NCBI RefSeq assembly: GCF_937988725.1
Contig: NZ_CALKHS010000010.1
Span: forward strand, 1 to 64,000
Length of the DNA: 64,000 nt
Reading direction: 5' to 3'
From: an uncultured Castellaniella sp.
GTDB lineage: Bacteria; Pseudomonadota; Gammaproteobacteria; Burkholderiales; Burkholderiaceae_B
Shown here one piece after another: positions 46,780-55,251 of the stretch. Under the pieces are notes generated by a model. It was given only the letters and a program-made list of their open reading frames with translations. It did not search any database and had not been told where the DNA came from. Numbering within the stretch: position 1 is the first letter of the stretch; the number at the start of each line of letters is the position of its first letter. The translations under genes and the position numbers were made by a program.

Positions 46780-48668
46780 CATTGCAGCTTGCGGTACAAG
46801 GTGCTGCGGTGGATGCCCAGGTGGCGCGCCGCGCGGCTGATGTTGCCCTGGCAGGCGCGCAGGGTTTGCTCAATGGCCTGGCGCTCCAGCGCGCGCAGAT
46901 CGGTACCGGCCTCGGGCTCCTCGTCCTTCTGAAGCGCCGTTGCGGCGGACGCGATCGGATCGTGTCCGGGTGATCCGTTGGACGGCGCGGATGCCGGCGA
47001 CACAGCGCCCGCGAGCGGGCCGCCGGCGATGTCCACGGGCAGGCCGTCGGCCATGACGGGGTCCGGCCCGGGATGCTGGCAGCGCAGCCGCCGCAGCACG
47101 CTGAACAGTTCGCGGTAGTTGCCCGGCCATCCATGGCGGGCCAGCAGGGCGAGCGCGTCGCCGGACAGGCTTCCTTCCAGGGCCTGGTAGGCGTCCTCGA
47201 TGAAGGCCGCCAGGTCGGATCGACCGCGCAGCGGCGGCAGATGCAGCGGCATGTCCTGCAGCCGGTAGTACAGGTCGGCGCGGAACCGTCCCTGGGCCAC
47301 CAGCGCCTTCAGGTCCTGGTGGCTGGCGCTGACCAGGCCGAATTCCAGAGGGATGCGCTTGTCCGACCCCAGGGGCTGGACCTCGCGTTCCTGCAGGACC
47401 CGCAGCAGCCGGGTCTGCAGCGCCAGCGGCATGTCGCCGATCTCGTCCAGGAACAGCACGCCGCCCTGCGCCTGCCGCAGCAGGCCGCGCGCGCCTTCGC
47501 GGCGGGCGCCGGTGAAAGCGCCCGGCTCGTAGCCGAACAGCTCGGATTCGACCAGGTGTTCCGGCAGCGCGGCGCAGTTGATGGCGATGAAGGGGCCGGC
47601 GCTCCAGGCGCTGCGGGCATGGATGTGGCGCGACAGGACTTCCTTTCCCGTGCCGGTTTCGCCGCACAGCAGGACGGCCAGGCCCGAGTCCAGGGCGCGC
47701 ACGGCCTGATCCAGCAGCGGGGCGCTGACGGCATCAGGTTCGGGCAGGGCGCGCGCCGCCGGACGCGGAGTCGGCCGGGACGCGGGCGCCGGGTGCTGCG
47801 CGGCTGGAGCCGGCCGCGCCGGCGCGTGCGGCGGCGGAATCAGCCGGCCGGTGAGCGGGTGGCCGTCGTGGCGGTGCAAGGGCGTGTCCCGGGCATGCAG
47901 CGGCCCGGCTATCCATTGCGCGCACGGCGTGCCGATGAGGCGGCTCCAGTCGGCATCCAGCGCCTGCAGGGCGGCTTCGTTGGCGCCGGCGATGCGGGCG
48001 TCGTCATCCAGCAGCAGGAGGGCGTGCGTGTCGTCTTCCGGGCCCCGGCCGAGGCGGAAGTCCAGCCGGCGCAGCGGACTGTCGCCCAGGATCTGGTCGG
48101 AGATGCCCCGCGCCATGCGCTGCACCAGGGCCAGCACATAGTCGCGCATGTCGTCGGCGGGCCCGGACAGGTCCAGGATGCCGAGGATCTCGCCGGTGGC
48201 CGAGAAGATGGGCGCGGCGTGGCAGCTGAGGATGCTGTTGCAGGCCAGGAAGTGTTCCGGACCGTGGATGCGCACGGCCCGGCCGTCGTGCAGCGCCGTG
48301 CCGATGGCGTTGGTGCCGCGCAGGGGCTCGGCCCAGTTGACCCCGGGCTGCAGCGCCACGCGGCGCGCCTTGTCCTGGAAGCTGTGGCTGCCGCGCTCGT
48401 GCAGGATCAGGCCGCTGGCGTCGGCCAGCAGCACGACACTGTGCATCGAGCCCGCCAGCGCGCTCAGCGCACCGAGGCTGGGTTCGGCCAGGCGCAGCAA
48501 CTGCCGGTGGGCCTCGCGGCGCATGTCCAGGTCGGCGCGGGGCAGCGGATTGGGGTCGGCCAGCAGGGCGGGGTCCAGGTCGGCGCAGCGCGCCCAGGAC
48601 TGGTGGATGCGGGTGGCGGCCTGGGCGCGGGCGTCCGGGGCGAGGGCAAGTGGCGGTGAATGCAGCAT
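46779..48668 (-). CDS. AcoR-like sigma-54-dependent transcriptional activator
   Basis: A 629-aa enhancer-binding protein. A GAF domain (about residues 50-190, with LRGTNAIGTAL) and a PAS-like segment (about 210-260) make up the sensor. A Pro/Ala linker leads to the AAA+ domain with Walker A GETGTGKE near residue 334, the sigma-54 contact loop GAFTGA near residue 382 and Walker B VLFLDEIGD. The C-terminal Fis-type helix-turn-helix is IEQTLRACQGNISRAARHLGIHRSTLYRK. GGAG precedes the ATG at 48668. The layout matches AcoR, the acetoin/ethanol catabolism activator, and it is divergent from an acetaldehyde dehydrogenase gene with a sigma-54 promoter. Confidence 0.9.
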   Translation of the reverse strand: MLHSPPLALAPDARAQAATRIHQSWARCADLDPALLADPNPLPRADLDMRREAHRQLLRLAEPSLGALSALAGSMHSVVLLADASGLILHERGSHSFQDKARRVALQPGVNWAEPLRGTNAIGTALHDGRAVRIHGPEHFLACNSILSCHAAPIFSATGEILGILDLSGPADDMRDYVLALVQRMARGISDQILGDSPLRRLDFRLGRGPEDDTHALLLLDDDARIAGANEAALQALDADWSRLIGTPCAQWIAGPLHARDTPLHRHDGHPLTGRLIPPPHAPARPAPAAQHPAPASRPTPRPAARALPEPDAVSAPLLDQAVRALDSGLAVLLCGETGTGKEVLSRHIHARSAWSAGPFIAINCAALPEHLVESELFGYEPGAFTGARREGARGLLRQAQGGVLFLDEIGDMPLALQTRLLRVLQEREVQPLGSDKRIPLEFGLVSASHQDLKALVAQGRFRADLYYRLQDMPLHLPPLRGRSDLAAFIEDAYQALEGSLSGDALALLARHGWPGNYRELFSVLRRLRCQHPGPDPVMADGLPVDIAGGPLAGAVSPASAPSNGSPGHDPIASAATALQKDEEPEAGTDLRALERQAIEQTLRACQGNISRAARHLGIHRSTLYRKLQ

Positions 48669-48718
48669 GGGCGTCTCCGTCCGGATCGCGATGCGGGTGA
48701 TGCAGCCTGAGGCATCGC

Positions 48719-48735
48719 TGTCGCATTGTGCGGGA
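48719..48735. promoter_or_regulatory. Candidate upstream activator site 1 (imperfect dyad)
   Basis: TGTCGC-N5-GCGGGA has one full arm of the TGTCGC/GCGACA dyad and four matching bases of six in the other. Its centre is 22 bases from that of site 2, about two helical turns. Confidence 0.6.
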
Positions 48736-48740
48736 TCGAG

Positions 48741-48757
48741 TGTCGCAAAATGCGACA
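48741..48757. promoter_or_regulatory. Candidate upstream activator site 2 (perfect dyad)
   Basis: A perfect TGTCGC-N5-GCGACA dyad lies about 130 bases before the sigma-54 -24 element. It is the best candidate site for the AcoR-like protein and may also act on the regulator's own promoter. Confidence 0.7.
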
Positions 48758-48879
48758 AACCCCTGTTTTTAAAGCAGGTTTTCGCTCAGTATGCCATCGC
48801 CGCAGGTGCAAGGAAAGCCCCGCGGTCCATGCCGCCCGGTCCCGGCGTTCCTGCGCCATCCACAGGGCAAAGCCGCATC

Positions 48880-48895
48880 TGGCACGGTCTTTGCT
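48880..48895 (+). promoter_or_regulatory. Sigma-54 (RpoN) promoter of the aldehyde dehydrogenase gene
   Basis: The sequence TGGCACG-N4-TTGCT matches the sigma-54 consensus at every defined base, with the -24 GG and -12 GC exactly 10 bases apart. The predicted start of transcription is near 48906, 77 bases before the ATG. Confidence 0.9.
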
Positions 48896-48982
48896 TGAAG
48901 AAGCTCAGGCGCCGGTGCATGGTGCATCGGACAAATCGGCGCCCCCGCGACGGGATGAGCGCTTCGAATCAAGGAGACAGAC

Positions 48983-50509
48983 ATGGACATGACCGACCTG
49001 AAGCACTTCGGGATCGATATCGGCTTCCCCTACAAGAAACACTACGAGAACTACATCGGCGGGCGCTGGGTGGCCCCGGCGGCCGGGAATTACTTCGACA
49101 ACCTGTCGCCGATCACCGGGCAGGTGTTCTGCGAAGTGCCGCGATCCGATGCGGCGGACGTCGAAGCCGCCCTGGATGCGGCGCATGCCGCCCGCAAGGC
49201 CTGGGGCGAGACCTCGGTGGCGGAACGAGCCGGCGTGCTGCTGCGCATGGCCGATCGCATGGAGCAGAACATGCGCCTGCTGGCCGTGGCCGAAACCATC
49301 GACAACGGCAAGCCGCTGCGCGAAACCATGGCGGCCGACCTGCCGCTGGCGATCGACCACCTGCGCTATTTCGCCGGCTGCATCCGCGCCCAGGAAGGCG
49401 GGATCTCCGAACTCGACAAGACCACGGTGGCCTATCACTTCCATGAGCCCATGGGCGTGGTCGGCCAGATCATCCCCTGGAATTTCCCGCTGCTGATGGC
49501 GGCCTGGAAACTGGGGCCGGCGCTGGCGGCCGGCAACTGCGTGGTCCTGAAACCGGCCGAGCAGACGCCCGCCTCGATCCTGGTGCTGATGGAGCTGGTC
49601 GGCGACCTGCTGCCGCCGGGCGTGCTGAACGTCGTCAACGGCTTCGGCAAGGAAGCCGGCGCGGCGCTGGCTTCCAGCAAGCGCATCGCCAAGATCGCCT
49701 TCACGGGCTCCACGCCCACGGGCAAGCACATCCTGCATGCGGCCGCCGACAATCTGATTCCCAGCACGGTCGAACTGGGCGGGAAAAGCCCGAACATCTT
49801 CTTCGCCAACGTCATGGACCAGGACGACGCCTTCTTCGACAAGGCCCTGGAAGGCCTGAGCATGTTCGCGCTGAACCAGGGCGAGGTCTGCACGTGCCCC
49901 TCGCGCATCCTGGTCCAGGAATCCATCTACGAGCGCTTCATCGAACGCGCCGTCAAGCGCGTCGAATCCATGAAGACCGGCCACCCGCTGGAGGCCGCCA
50001 CCATGCTGGGGGCCCAGGTGTCCAAGGCGCAGATGGACAAGATCCTGGGCTACATCGACATCGGCCGGGACGAAGGCGCGCGCTGCCTGACGGGCGGCAC
50101 CCGCAATATGCCGGGCGAGGGGCTGGACCAGGGCTTCTACGTCAAGCCGACGCTGCTGTTCGGGGATAACAGCATGCGGGTGTTCCAGGAGGAGATCTTC
50201 GGTCCCGTGGCTTCGGTCACGACCTTCAAGGACGAGGACGAGGCCGTCGCCATCGCGAACGACACCTACTACGGCCTGGGGGCCGGGGTCTGGACGCGCG
50301 ACGGGTCGCAGGCCTATCGGGTGGGGCGGCAGATCCAGGCCGGCCGGGTCTGGACGAACTGCTTTCACCTGTACCCGGCGCATGCCGCCTTCGGGGGCTA
50401 CAAGCAGTCCGGCATCGGCCGCGAAACCCACAAGATGGCGCTGAGCGCCTACCAGCAGACGAAATGCCTGCTGGTCAGCTACAGCCCCGACGCGCTCGGG
50501 TTCTTCTGA
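48983..50509 (+). CDS. NAD-dependent aldehyde dehydrogenase (acetaldehyde dehydrogenase AcoD/ExaC type)
   Basis: A 508-aa class-3-like aldehyde dehydrogenase that would oxidize acetaldehyde to acetate. The NAD-site GFTGSTPTGK-type loop (AFTGSTPTGKHI), the general base Glu in VELGGKSPNIFF and the catalytic Cys303 in NQGEVCTCPSR are present. It closely resembles AcoD and ExaC, which act in acetoin and ethanol breakdown. AAGGAGA stands 6 bases before the ATG. Control by sigma-54 and the divergent AcoR-like activator is strongly suggested. A terminator separates it from the alcohol dehydrogenase gene. Confidence 0.92.
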   Translation: MDMTDLKHFGIDIGFPYKKHYENYIGGRWVAPAAGNYFDNLSPITGQVFCEVPRSDAADVEAALDAAHAARKAWGETSVAERAGVLLRMADRMEQNMRLLAVAETIDNGKPLRETMAADLPLAIDHLRYFAGCIRAQEGGISELDKTTVAYHFHEPMGVVGQIIPWNFPLLMAAWKLGPALAAGNCVVLKPAEQTPASILVLMELVGDLLPPGVLNVVNGFGKEAGAALASSKRIAKIAFTGSTPTGKHILHAAADNLIPSTVELGGKSPNIFFANVMDQDDAFFDKALEGLSMFALNQGEVCTCPSRILVQESIYERFIERAVKRVESMKTGHPLEAATMLGAQVSKAQMDKILGYIDIGRDEGARCLTGGTRNMPGEGLDQGFYVKPTLLFGDNSMRVFQEEIFGPVASVTTFKDEDEAVAIANDTYYGLGAGVWTRDGSQAYRVGRQIQAGRVWTNCFHLYPAHAAFGGYKQSGIGRETHKMALSAYQQTKCLLVSYSPDALGFF

Positions 50510-50520
50510 TCCAGATATGA

Positions 50521-50546
50521 CGCCGGCCCGATGGCCGGCGTTTTTT
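50521..50546 (+). terminator. Rho-independent terminator after the aldehyde dehydrogenase gene
   Basis: A perfect 8-bp stem (50521-50528 with 50533-50540), loop CGAT, is followed by six T bases. It lies 11 bases after the stop, so the alcohol dehydrogenase gene needs read-through or its own promoter. Confidence 0.88.
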
Positions 50547-50621
50547 ATCAAGGGCTCCGGAACATGGCGCTCCGCCGGAGCGCCGGGGGAGCCGTTCATC
50601 CGAAAAAAGGAGGAGTGATCG

Positions 50622-51650
50622 ATGGAAACCACCATGAAGGCCGCCGTCGTGCGTGAATTCGGCAAGCCGCTGGTCATCGAGGAAGTAGCCGTGCCCCGGC
50701 CCGGGCCCGGCCAGGTCCTGGTCCGGATCGAGGCGTCCGGGGTCTGCCATACCGACCTGCACGCCGCGCACGGCGACTGGCCGGTCAAGCCCAAGCCGCC
50801 CTTCATCCCGGGCCACGAGGGCGTGGGATACGTGGTCGGCCTGGGGGCGGGCGTGCGCCACGTCAAGGAGGGCGATCGCGTCGGCATTCCCTGGCTGTAT
50901 TCGGCTTGCGGGCATTGCGCGCACTGCCTGGGCGGCTGGGAGACCCTGTGCGAGAGTCAACAGAACACCGGCTATTCGGTCAACGGCGGCTTTGCCCGCT
51001 ACACCGTCGCCGAGGCCGACTATGTCGGCCGCCTGCCCGACGGCGTCGGCTTCGTCGAGATTGCGCCGGTCCTGTGCGCGGGCGTCACCGTCTACAAGGG
51101 CCTGAAGGTCACCGACACCAAGCCCGGCGACTGGGTGGTGATCTCCGGAATCGGCGGACTGGGCCACATGGCGGTCCAATATGCCCGGGCGATGGGCCTG
51201 AACGTCGCGGCGGTGGACATCGACGACGGCAAGCTCGCGCTGGCGCGCCGGCTGGGCGCCGAGGTCACCGTGAACGCCCGGGAAACCGATCCCGCCGCGT
51301 ATCTGCGGCGCGAGATCGGCGGGGCCCACGGCGTGCTGGTGACCGCCGTGTCTCCCAAGGCCTTCGAGCAGGCGCTGGGCATGGCGCGGCGCGGCGGCAC
51401 GATCGCCCTGAACGGCCTGCCACCGGGCGACTTTCCCCTGTCGATCTTCGACATGGTGCTCAATGGCATCACGGTGCGCGGCTCCATCGTAGGGACCCGC
51501 CTGGACCTGCAGGAAGCCCTGGATTTCGCCGGTGCGGGGAAGGTCGCGGCCACCGTTTCCACCGAAAGACTGGAGAACGTCAACGAGGTCTTCGAGCGCA
51601 TGCTGCAGGGTCGCATCGACGGCCGCGTCGTGCTCGACATGGCGGCGTAG
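50622..51650 (+). CDS. Zinc-dependent alcohol dehydrogenase (AdhP/AdhA type)
   Basis: A 342-aa medium-chain dehydrogenase that would oxidize ethanol or propanol to the aldehyde used by the preceding enzyme. Catalytic zinc ligands are Cys42 in GVCHTD and His65 in GHE. The structural zinc lobe has the four Cys of CGHCAHCLGGWETLC. The NAD fold is GIGGLGHMAVQYARAMG. AAAGGAGGAG stands before the ATG, which is very strong. An inverted repeat, GCTCCGG with CCGGAGC, lies in the gap before it (50554-50581). Confidence 0.92.
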   Translation: METTMKAAVVREFGKPLVIEEVAVPRPGPGQVLVRIEASGVCHTDLHAAHGDWPVKPKPPFIPGHEGVGYVVGLGAGVRHVKEGDRVGIPWLYSACGHCAHCLGGWETLCESQQNTGYSVNGGFARYTVAEADYVGRLPDGVGFVEIAPVLCAGVTVYKGLKVTDTKPGDWVVISGIGGLGHMAVQYARAMGLNVAAVDIDDGKLALARRLGAEVTVNARETDPAAYLRREIGGAHGVLVTAVSPKAFEQALGMARRGGTIALNGLPPGDFPLSIFDMVLNGITVRGSIVGTRLDLQEALDFAGAGKVAATVSTERLENVNEVFERMLQGRIDGRVVLDMAA

Positions 51651-51852
51651 GACCGGGCCCCGGAAGCCGCCCGGCAGTGGCCGGGCGGCAGGGCGCGCCT
51701 TGGGCGGCCCGGGCCTGGTCCCCGGCCTCGACGGGACCGATCGGCCGGACATGGGCATCCGTATCCTGGCGCGCTGCCGCTACTGGACACCAATGAGCGG
51801 CGGGCCGTGGATTCGCGGGTCGTGCCTGCCGCTATGGCATCGACCGGCGGGC
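51651..51852. other. Non-coding gap with a hairpin after the alcohol dehydrogenase gene
   Basis: This 202-base gap separates two convergent genes. It holds a perfect 10-bp stem (51666-51675 with 51680-51689, loop AGTG) without a U-tract, a possible factor-assisted end. I see nothing else coding or repeated in it. Confidence 0.5.
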
Positions 51853-52800
51853 CTACGCGCGTCCGGAAGCCGGGAACGCGCCGGCGGAAGAACCCGGCGC
51901 CTGATCCGGGGGCGTCGTCCGGCCCGGATCCCAGGCGCGCTGGCGAAAGGCGCGCGGCGATTCGCCGGCCGCCTTGCGAAAGAAACGCGTGAAGTGGGCG
52001 GGTTCGGAAAACCCCAGGACATCGGAGATCTCGCCGATGGTCATGGAGGTATAGACCAGGCTGCGCCCGGCTTCCAGCGCCAGCCGCTCGTGGATCAGCT
52101 GCAGCGGAGATTTTCCGGCATGGGTGCGCGTGATGACGTTCAGGTGAGCGGCGCTCATGCTCAGCTGGTCCGCATACCAGGCCACATCGTGGTGTGCGGC
52201 GTATCCGGCCTCCAGCCGTTCGGCGAAGCGTGTGTAGTGATCCAGGCTCCGGGCGCGAGCCGGTCCGGGTTCGCCGCCGGGACTGAGGCTGCGCAACCGG
52301 GCGTAGACCAGCGTGAGCCAGGCTTCGATCCGCGCGTCGCGAAAGGTTTCACGAGACAGGTATTGAGCGTTCAGGTGCGTGAAGGCGTCGCGCAGTTCCG
52401 AGCCGTCGTTGCCGCGATCAAGCGCATGGATGACGGGCTGCGCAGGCGGAGCGGCTTGCGGCCCCAGGAGCCGGGCCAGGCGCGTCAACAGGGGGTAGGC
52501 GATCGTCACGACGTAGCCCGCGCAATCCTCGTCGAATTCGAATCCGTGGACGAAGGCCTGTGGCACTTCGACGACCGCCGATCCGGCGATGGCATGCCGC
52601 GCCTCGTCCAGACAGACGATCGCCCGGCCCCGGCGCAGGTAGAGGATCTGATAGAGCCCTGAATGGCGGTGAGGGCGGATATGCCAATTGTGCAAGCGGC
52701 TGCGCGAGGCGATGGTTTCGCAATGCACTCTGTCAGGCCCGGACCATTCGTCCTTGCCGCCATAGAGCATGAAGATCGGCGCATGATCTATATATTTCAT
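51853..52800 (-). CDS. AraC-family regulator, PobR-like (copy 1)
   Basis: A 315-aa regulator with an N-terminal cupin-like effector domain (FMLYGGKDEWSGPDRVHCETIA, then HIRPHRHSGLYQILYLRRG) and two C-terminal helix-turn-helix motifs in HLNVITRTHAGKSPLQLIHERL and ISDVLGFSEPAHFTRFFRKAAG. It is divergent from pobA with 109 bases between, the arrangement of AraC-type PobR, which activates pobA with 4-hydroxybenzoate. The ATG at 52800 is chosen by homology and length; no strong ribosome binding site is seen. It is a paralogue of the gene at 54070-55074. Confidence 0.87.
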   Translation of the reverse strand: MKYIDHAPIFMLYGGKDEWSGPDRVHCETIASRSRLHNWHIRPHRHSGLYQILYLRRGRAIVCLDEARHAIAGSAVVEVPQAFVHGFEFDEDCAGYVVTIAYPLLTRLARLLGPQAAPPAQPVIHALDRGNDGSELRDAFTHLNAQYLSRETFRDARIEAWLTLVYARLRSLSPGGEPGPARARSLDHYTRFAERLEAGYAAHHDVAWYADQLSMSAAHLNVITRTHAGKSPLQLIHERLALEAGRSLVYTSMTIGEISDVLGFSEPAHFTRFFRKAAGESPRAFRQRAWDPGRTTPPDQAPGSSAGAFPASGRA

Positions 52801-52809
52801 ATTGGCAAG

Positions 52810-52831
52810 TTTAATCCTCAAAAGTCCATTC
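52810..52831 (+). promoter_or_regulatory. Candidate AraC/PobR operator upstream of pobA
   Basis: This 22-base motif, TTTAA-N5-AAAA-G-TCCATTC, shares 17 of 22 bases with the one upstream of ligA. It ends 78 bases before the pobA ATG and starts 10 bases from the divergent regulator's ATG. A CCATT-N5-AATGG dyad overlaps its right end (52826-52840). Confidence 0.55.
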
Positions 52832-52909
52832 AAAAAATGGTTCGGCTGGCGCACTATATCCGCCATGCCCGGAGCTCGGGACGCGTGGATACCATAACGG
52901 AGGAGAATC

Positions 52910-54088
52910 ATGAAAACACAAGTCGCCATCATCGGCGCCGGCCCGTCGGGGCTATTGCTGGGACAACTGCTGCAGCGCTGCGGCATCGACAATGTCATCC
53001 TGGAACGCCATACCCCGGATTATGTGCTGAGCCGGGTGCGAGCCGGGGTGCTGGAATACGGTTTCGTCAATCTGATGCGCGAAGCGGGCGTGTCGGCGCG
53101 GATGGATGCGGAAGGGCTGGAGCACGACGGCTTCACGCTGGCTTTCCAGGGACGCCGCCAGCGGGTCGACATGATGGCCCTGACGGGCAAGTCCGTGCTG
53201 GTCTATGGGCAGACCGAAGTGACGCACGACCTGATGGACGCCCGTCGGGCAAGCGGCGCGCCGATTCTCTACGAGGCCACCGACGTGCAGCTGCACGACT
53301 TCCTGGACGGCAAGCCGCGCGTCACTTTCATGCACGAAGGGCAGCGCAAGACGCTGGACTGCGACTACATCGCCGGCTGCGACGGCTTCCATGGAGTGTC
53401 GCGCCAGTCGGCGCCGCAGGACCGCATCCGCAACTTCGAGCGCGTCTATCCCTTCGGCTGGCTGGGCCTGCTGACCGATACGCCGCCGGTCGAGGACGAA
53501 CTGATCTACGTGCATAATCCGCGCGGCTTCGCCCTGTGCAGCATGCGTTCGCACACGCGCAGCCGCTACTACCTGCAGTGCAGCCTGGCCGAACACATCG
53601 AGGAATGGTCGGACGACCGCTTCTGGACGGAACTGTCGGCCCGCCTGCCCGAGGACGTCGCTGCCAAGCTGCAGACCGGCCCGTCCTTTGAAAAAAGCAT
53701 TGCGCCGCTGCGCAGCTTCGTGGCCGAACCCATGCGTTTCGGCAAGCTGTTCCTGGTGGGCGACGCCGCGCACATCGTGCCGCCCACCGGGGCCAAGGGC
53801 CTGAACCTGGCCTCGAGCGACGTCTATACCCTGTACCACGCCTTGCGCGGCGCCTGCCTGGACAATCGCCCCGAGCTGCTGGACCGCTATTCGGAGATCT
53901 GCCTGCGCCGCGTCTGGAAGGCGGAACGCTTTTCCTGGTGGATGACGTCGCTGCTGCATGCCTTCGACGGGGATGCCTTCAGCCAGCGCATCCAGCAGGC
54001 GGAGCAGGACTATTACACCAGCACGCAGGCGGGGCTGACCACCATCGCGGAAAACTACGTGGGCTTGCCCTACGAACCCGTGGTGTGA
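52910..54088 (+). CDS. pobA: 4-hydroxybenzoate 3-monooxygenase
   Basis: An FAD and NAD(P)H monooxygenase that turns 4-hydroxybenzoate into protocatechuate; 392 aa. The FAD fold VAIIGAGPSG has Gly9, Gly11 and Gly14. RVRAGVLEYG, the DG motif region YIAGCDGFHGVSRQS and the second FAD motif GDAAHIVPPTGAKGLNLA are complete. GGAGGAGAATC precedes the ATG. Its last 19 bases overlap the 3' end of the second AraC gene on the other strand. The product feeds LigAB. Confidence 0.96.
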   Translation: MKTQVAIIGAGPSGLLLGQLLQRCGIDNVILERHTPDYVLSRVRAGVLEYGFVNLMREAGVSARMDAEGLEHDGFTLAFQGRRQRVDMMALTGKSVLVYGQTEVTHDLMDARRASGAPILYEATDVQLHDFLDGKPRVTFMHEGQRKTLDCDYIAGCDGFHGVSRQSAPQDRIRNFERVYPFGWLGLLTDTPPVEDELIYVHNPRGFALCSMRSHTRSRYYLQCSLAEHIEEWSDDRFWTELSARLPEDVAAKLQTGPSFEKSIAPLRSFVAEPMRFGKLFLVGDAAHIVPPTGAKGLNLASSDVYTLYHALRGACLDNRPELLDRYSEICLRRVWKAERFSWWMTSLLHAFDGDAFSQRIQQAEQDYYTSTQAGLTTIAENYVGLPYEPVV

Positions 54089-55074
54089 TCGTCGGGCGCC
54101 GCCGTGCCGCCGTCCAGCATCCTGCGCCGGAAGTCTTTGGGGGACAGGCCGGCCAGGCGCTTGAAGAAGCGCGTGAAATAGGCCGGGTCGGCGAAGCCCA
54201 GCGAATCGGCGATGGCGCTGATCGGCCGGACGGTGTAGACCAGTTCGCGTCGGGCTTCCAGCAGCAGGCGCTCGTGGATCAGCCGCAGCGCCGTCTTGCC
54301 CGCCAGCGTCTGGACGATGATGTTCAGGTGCGCGGCCGTCACGCCCAGGCGCCGGGCATACCAGCCGACCTGGTGCTGGCGGGAAAAGTGCGTCTCGATC
54401 ATCTGCGCGTAGCGCGCCAGGTGTAATCCGCCGGGCGGCTGTTCCACGCGTTTTTCGGAGCGGGGCGCGTGATGGCGGTGCACCCATACCAGGATGGTGC
54501 CCAGCAACGCTTCGAGCAGCGGGCCGCGCTGAGGGTGGTGCGGACGATGGTATTCCAGCTCCAGCTGATCGAAGGTGCGGCTCGTATAGTCGTCCCGCGC
54601 GTCGAGGGCCAGCAGGGCCGGATCCGCCAGGGTGTGCAGGCTCAGGCCGTGGCGCTGGCACAGCGGTTGCAGCAGGGCGTAGGTCAGCGTCAGGATGTAG
54701 CCGTTTGCGCCCGGCTGGAAGATGAATTCGTGGACGACGCGCTGGGGAATCAGCACCACGTGTCCCGCGGCCGACCGCCGCGCGCGCTCGGCCGTCCCGG
54801 GGCCTGCGGGCGGCGAACCGGCCGGCCTGGCGCCCAGGGCCCGCGCCTGGCCGTCCAGCACGACGGTGGCATCCCCCGATTGCAGGAACAGGATCTGGAA
54901 CAGGTCCGTGTGCTTGTGCGCCGTGACATGCCAATTGTGCAATTTTTCCTGCGCCGCGATGGTTTCGCAGTACAGCGGGTCCGGGCTGGTCCAGACGTTG
55001 CCGTAGCCGTACAGCTTGTAGATCGGCACGGTGGTGTGGTCGTGCGCGGGCGGGGCGGGGATCAGGGCGGTCAT
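54070..55074 (-). CDS. AraC-family regulator, PobR-like (copy 2)
   Basis: A 334-aa paralogue of copy 1, sharing the start IPIYKLYGYGNVWTSPDPLYCETIA, the HITAHKH-like cupin core (HVTAHKHTDLFQILFL) and the helix-turn-helix end ADSLGFADPAYFTRFFKRLAG. It carries an extra 30-residue Ala/Gly/Pro/Arg-rich insert around residues 80-110 that copy 1 lacks. The start is uncertain (55074, 55098 or 55113). It is divergent from ligA, so it probably controls ligAB. Its 3' end overlaps pobA by 19 bases. Confidence 0.85.
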   Translation of the reverse strand: MTALIPAPPAHDHTTVPIYKLYGYGNVWTSPDPLYCETIAAQEKLHNWHVTAHKHTDLFQILFLQSGDATVVLDGQARALGARPAGSPPAGPGTAERARRSAAGHVVLIPQRVVHEFIFQPGANGYILTLTYALLQPLCQRHGLSLHTLADPALLALDARDDYTSRTFDQLELEYHRPHHPQRGPLLEALLGTILVWVHRHHAPRSEKRVEQPPGGLHLARYAQMIETHFSRQHQVGWYARRLGVTAAHLNIIVQTLAGKTALRLIHERLLLEARRELVYTVRPISAIADSLGFADPAYFTRFFKRLAGLSPKDFRRRMLDGGTAAPDDHTTGS

Positions 55075-55114
55075 GGGGTCGTGCCCGTGGGATGGCATCC
55101 ACGAAATGTACATT

Positions 55115-55136
55115 TTTAAAGCGTAAAAATCCATTC
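55115..55136 (+). promoter_or_regulatory. Candidate AraC/PobR operator upstream of ligA
   Basis: This 22-base motif, TTTAA-N5-AAAA-A-TCCATTC, matches the pobA site at 17 of 22 positions. It ends 115 bases before the ligA ATG and starts 41 bases from the second AraC gene. A 7-bp inverted repeat, ATTTTTA-N5-TAAAAAT (55112-55130), overlaps it. Confidence 0.55.
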
Positions 55137-55251
55137 TCCGCCGCGGCGGCGGGCGGCATGATGAGCACGTCTGACAAGAAGTGGCCCCGGGGCGCGATCC
55201 AGAGCCCCAGATCCCGGTACCCGGGCGGGGCGTTTTTCAAGGAGACCTCTC

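Larger units (their letters stand above)
48669..48982. other. 314-base divergent control region (AcoR-like gene / aldehyde dehydrogenase)
   Basis: This region holds two dyad sites near the regulator gene (48719-48735 and 48741-48757), a sigma-54 promoter (48880-48895) and the ribosome binding site of the dehydrogenase gene. A weaker inverted repeat, CCTG and CAGG around a TTTTTAAAG core near 48762-48777, lies between. About 100 bases separate the dyads from the promoter, as expected for looping by an enhancer-binding protein. Confidence 0.8.

Noticed and set aside
52952..55240. 762-codon minus frame across pobA and the second AraC gene
   Set aside because: It is a shadow of pobA and a wrong frame of the AraC gene; the real frames carry FAD and helix-turn-helix motifs.
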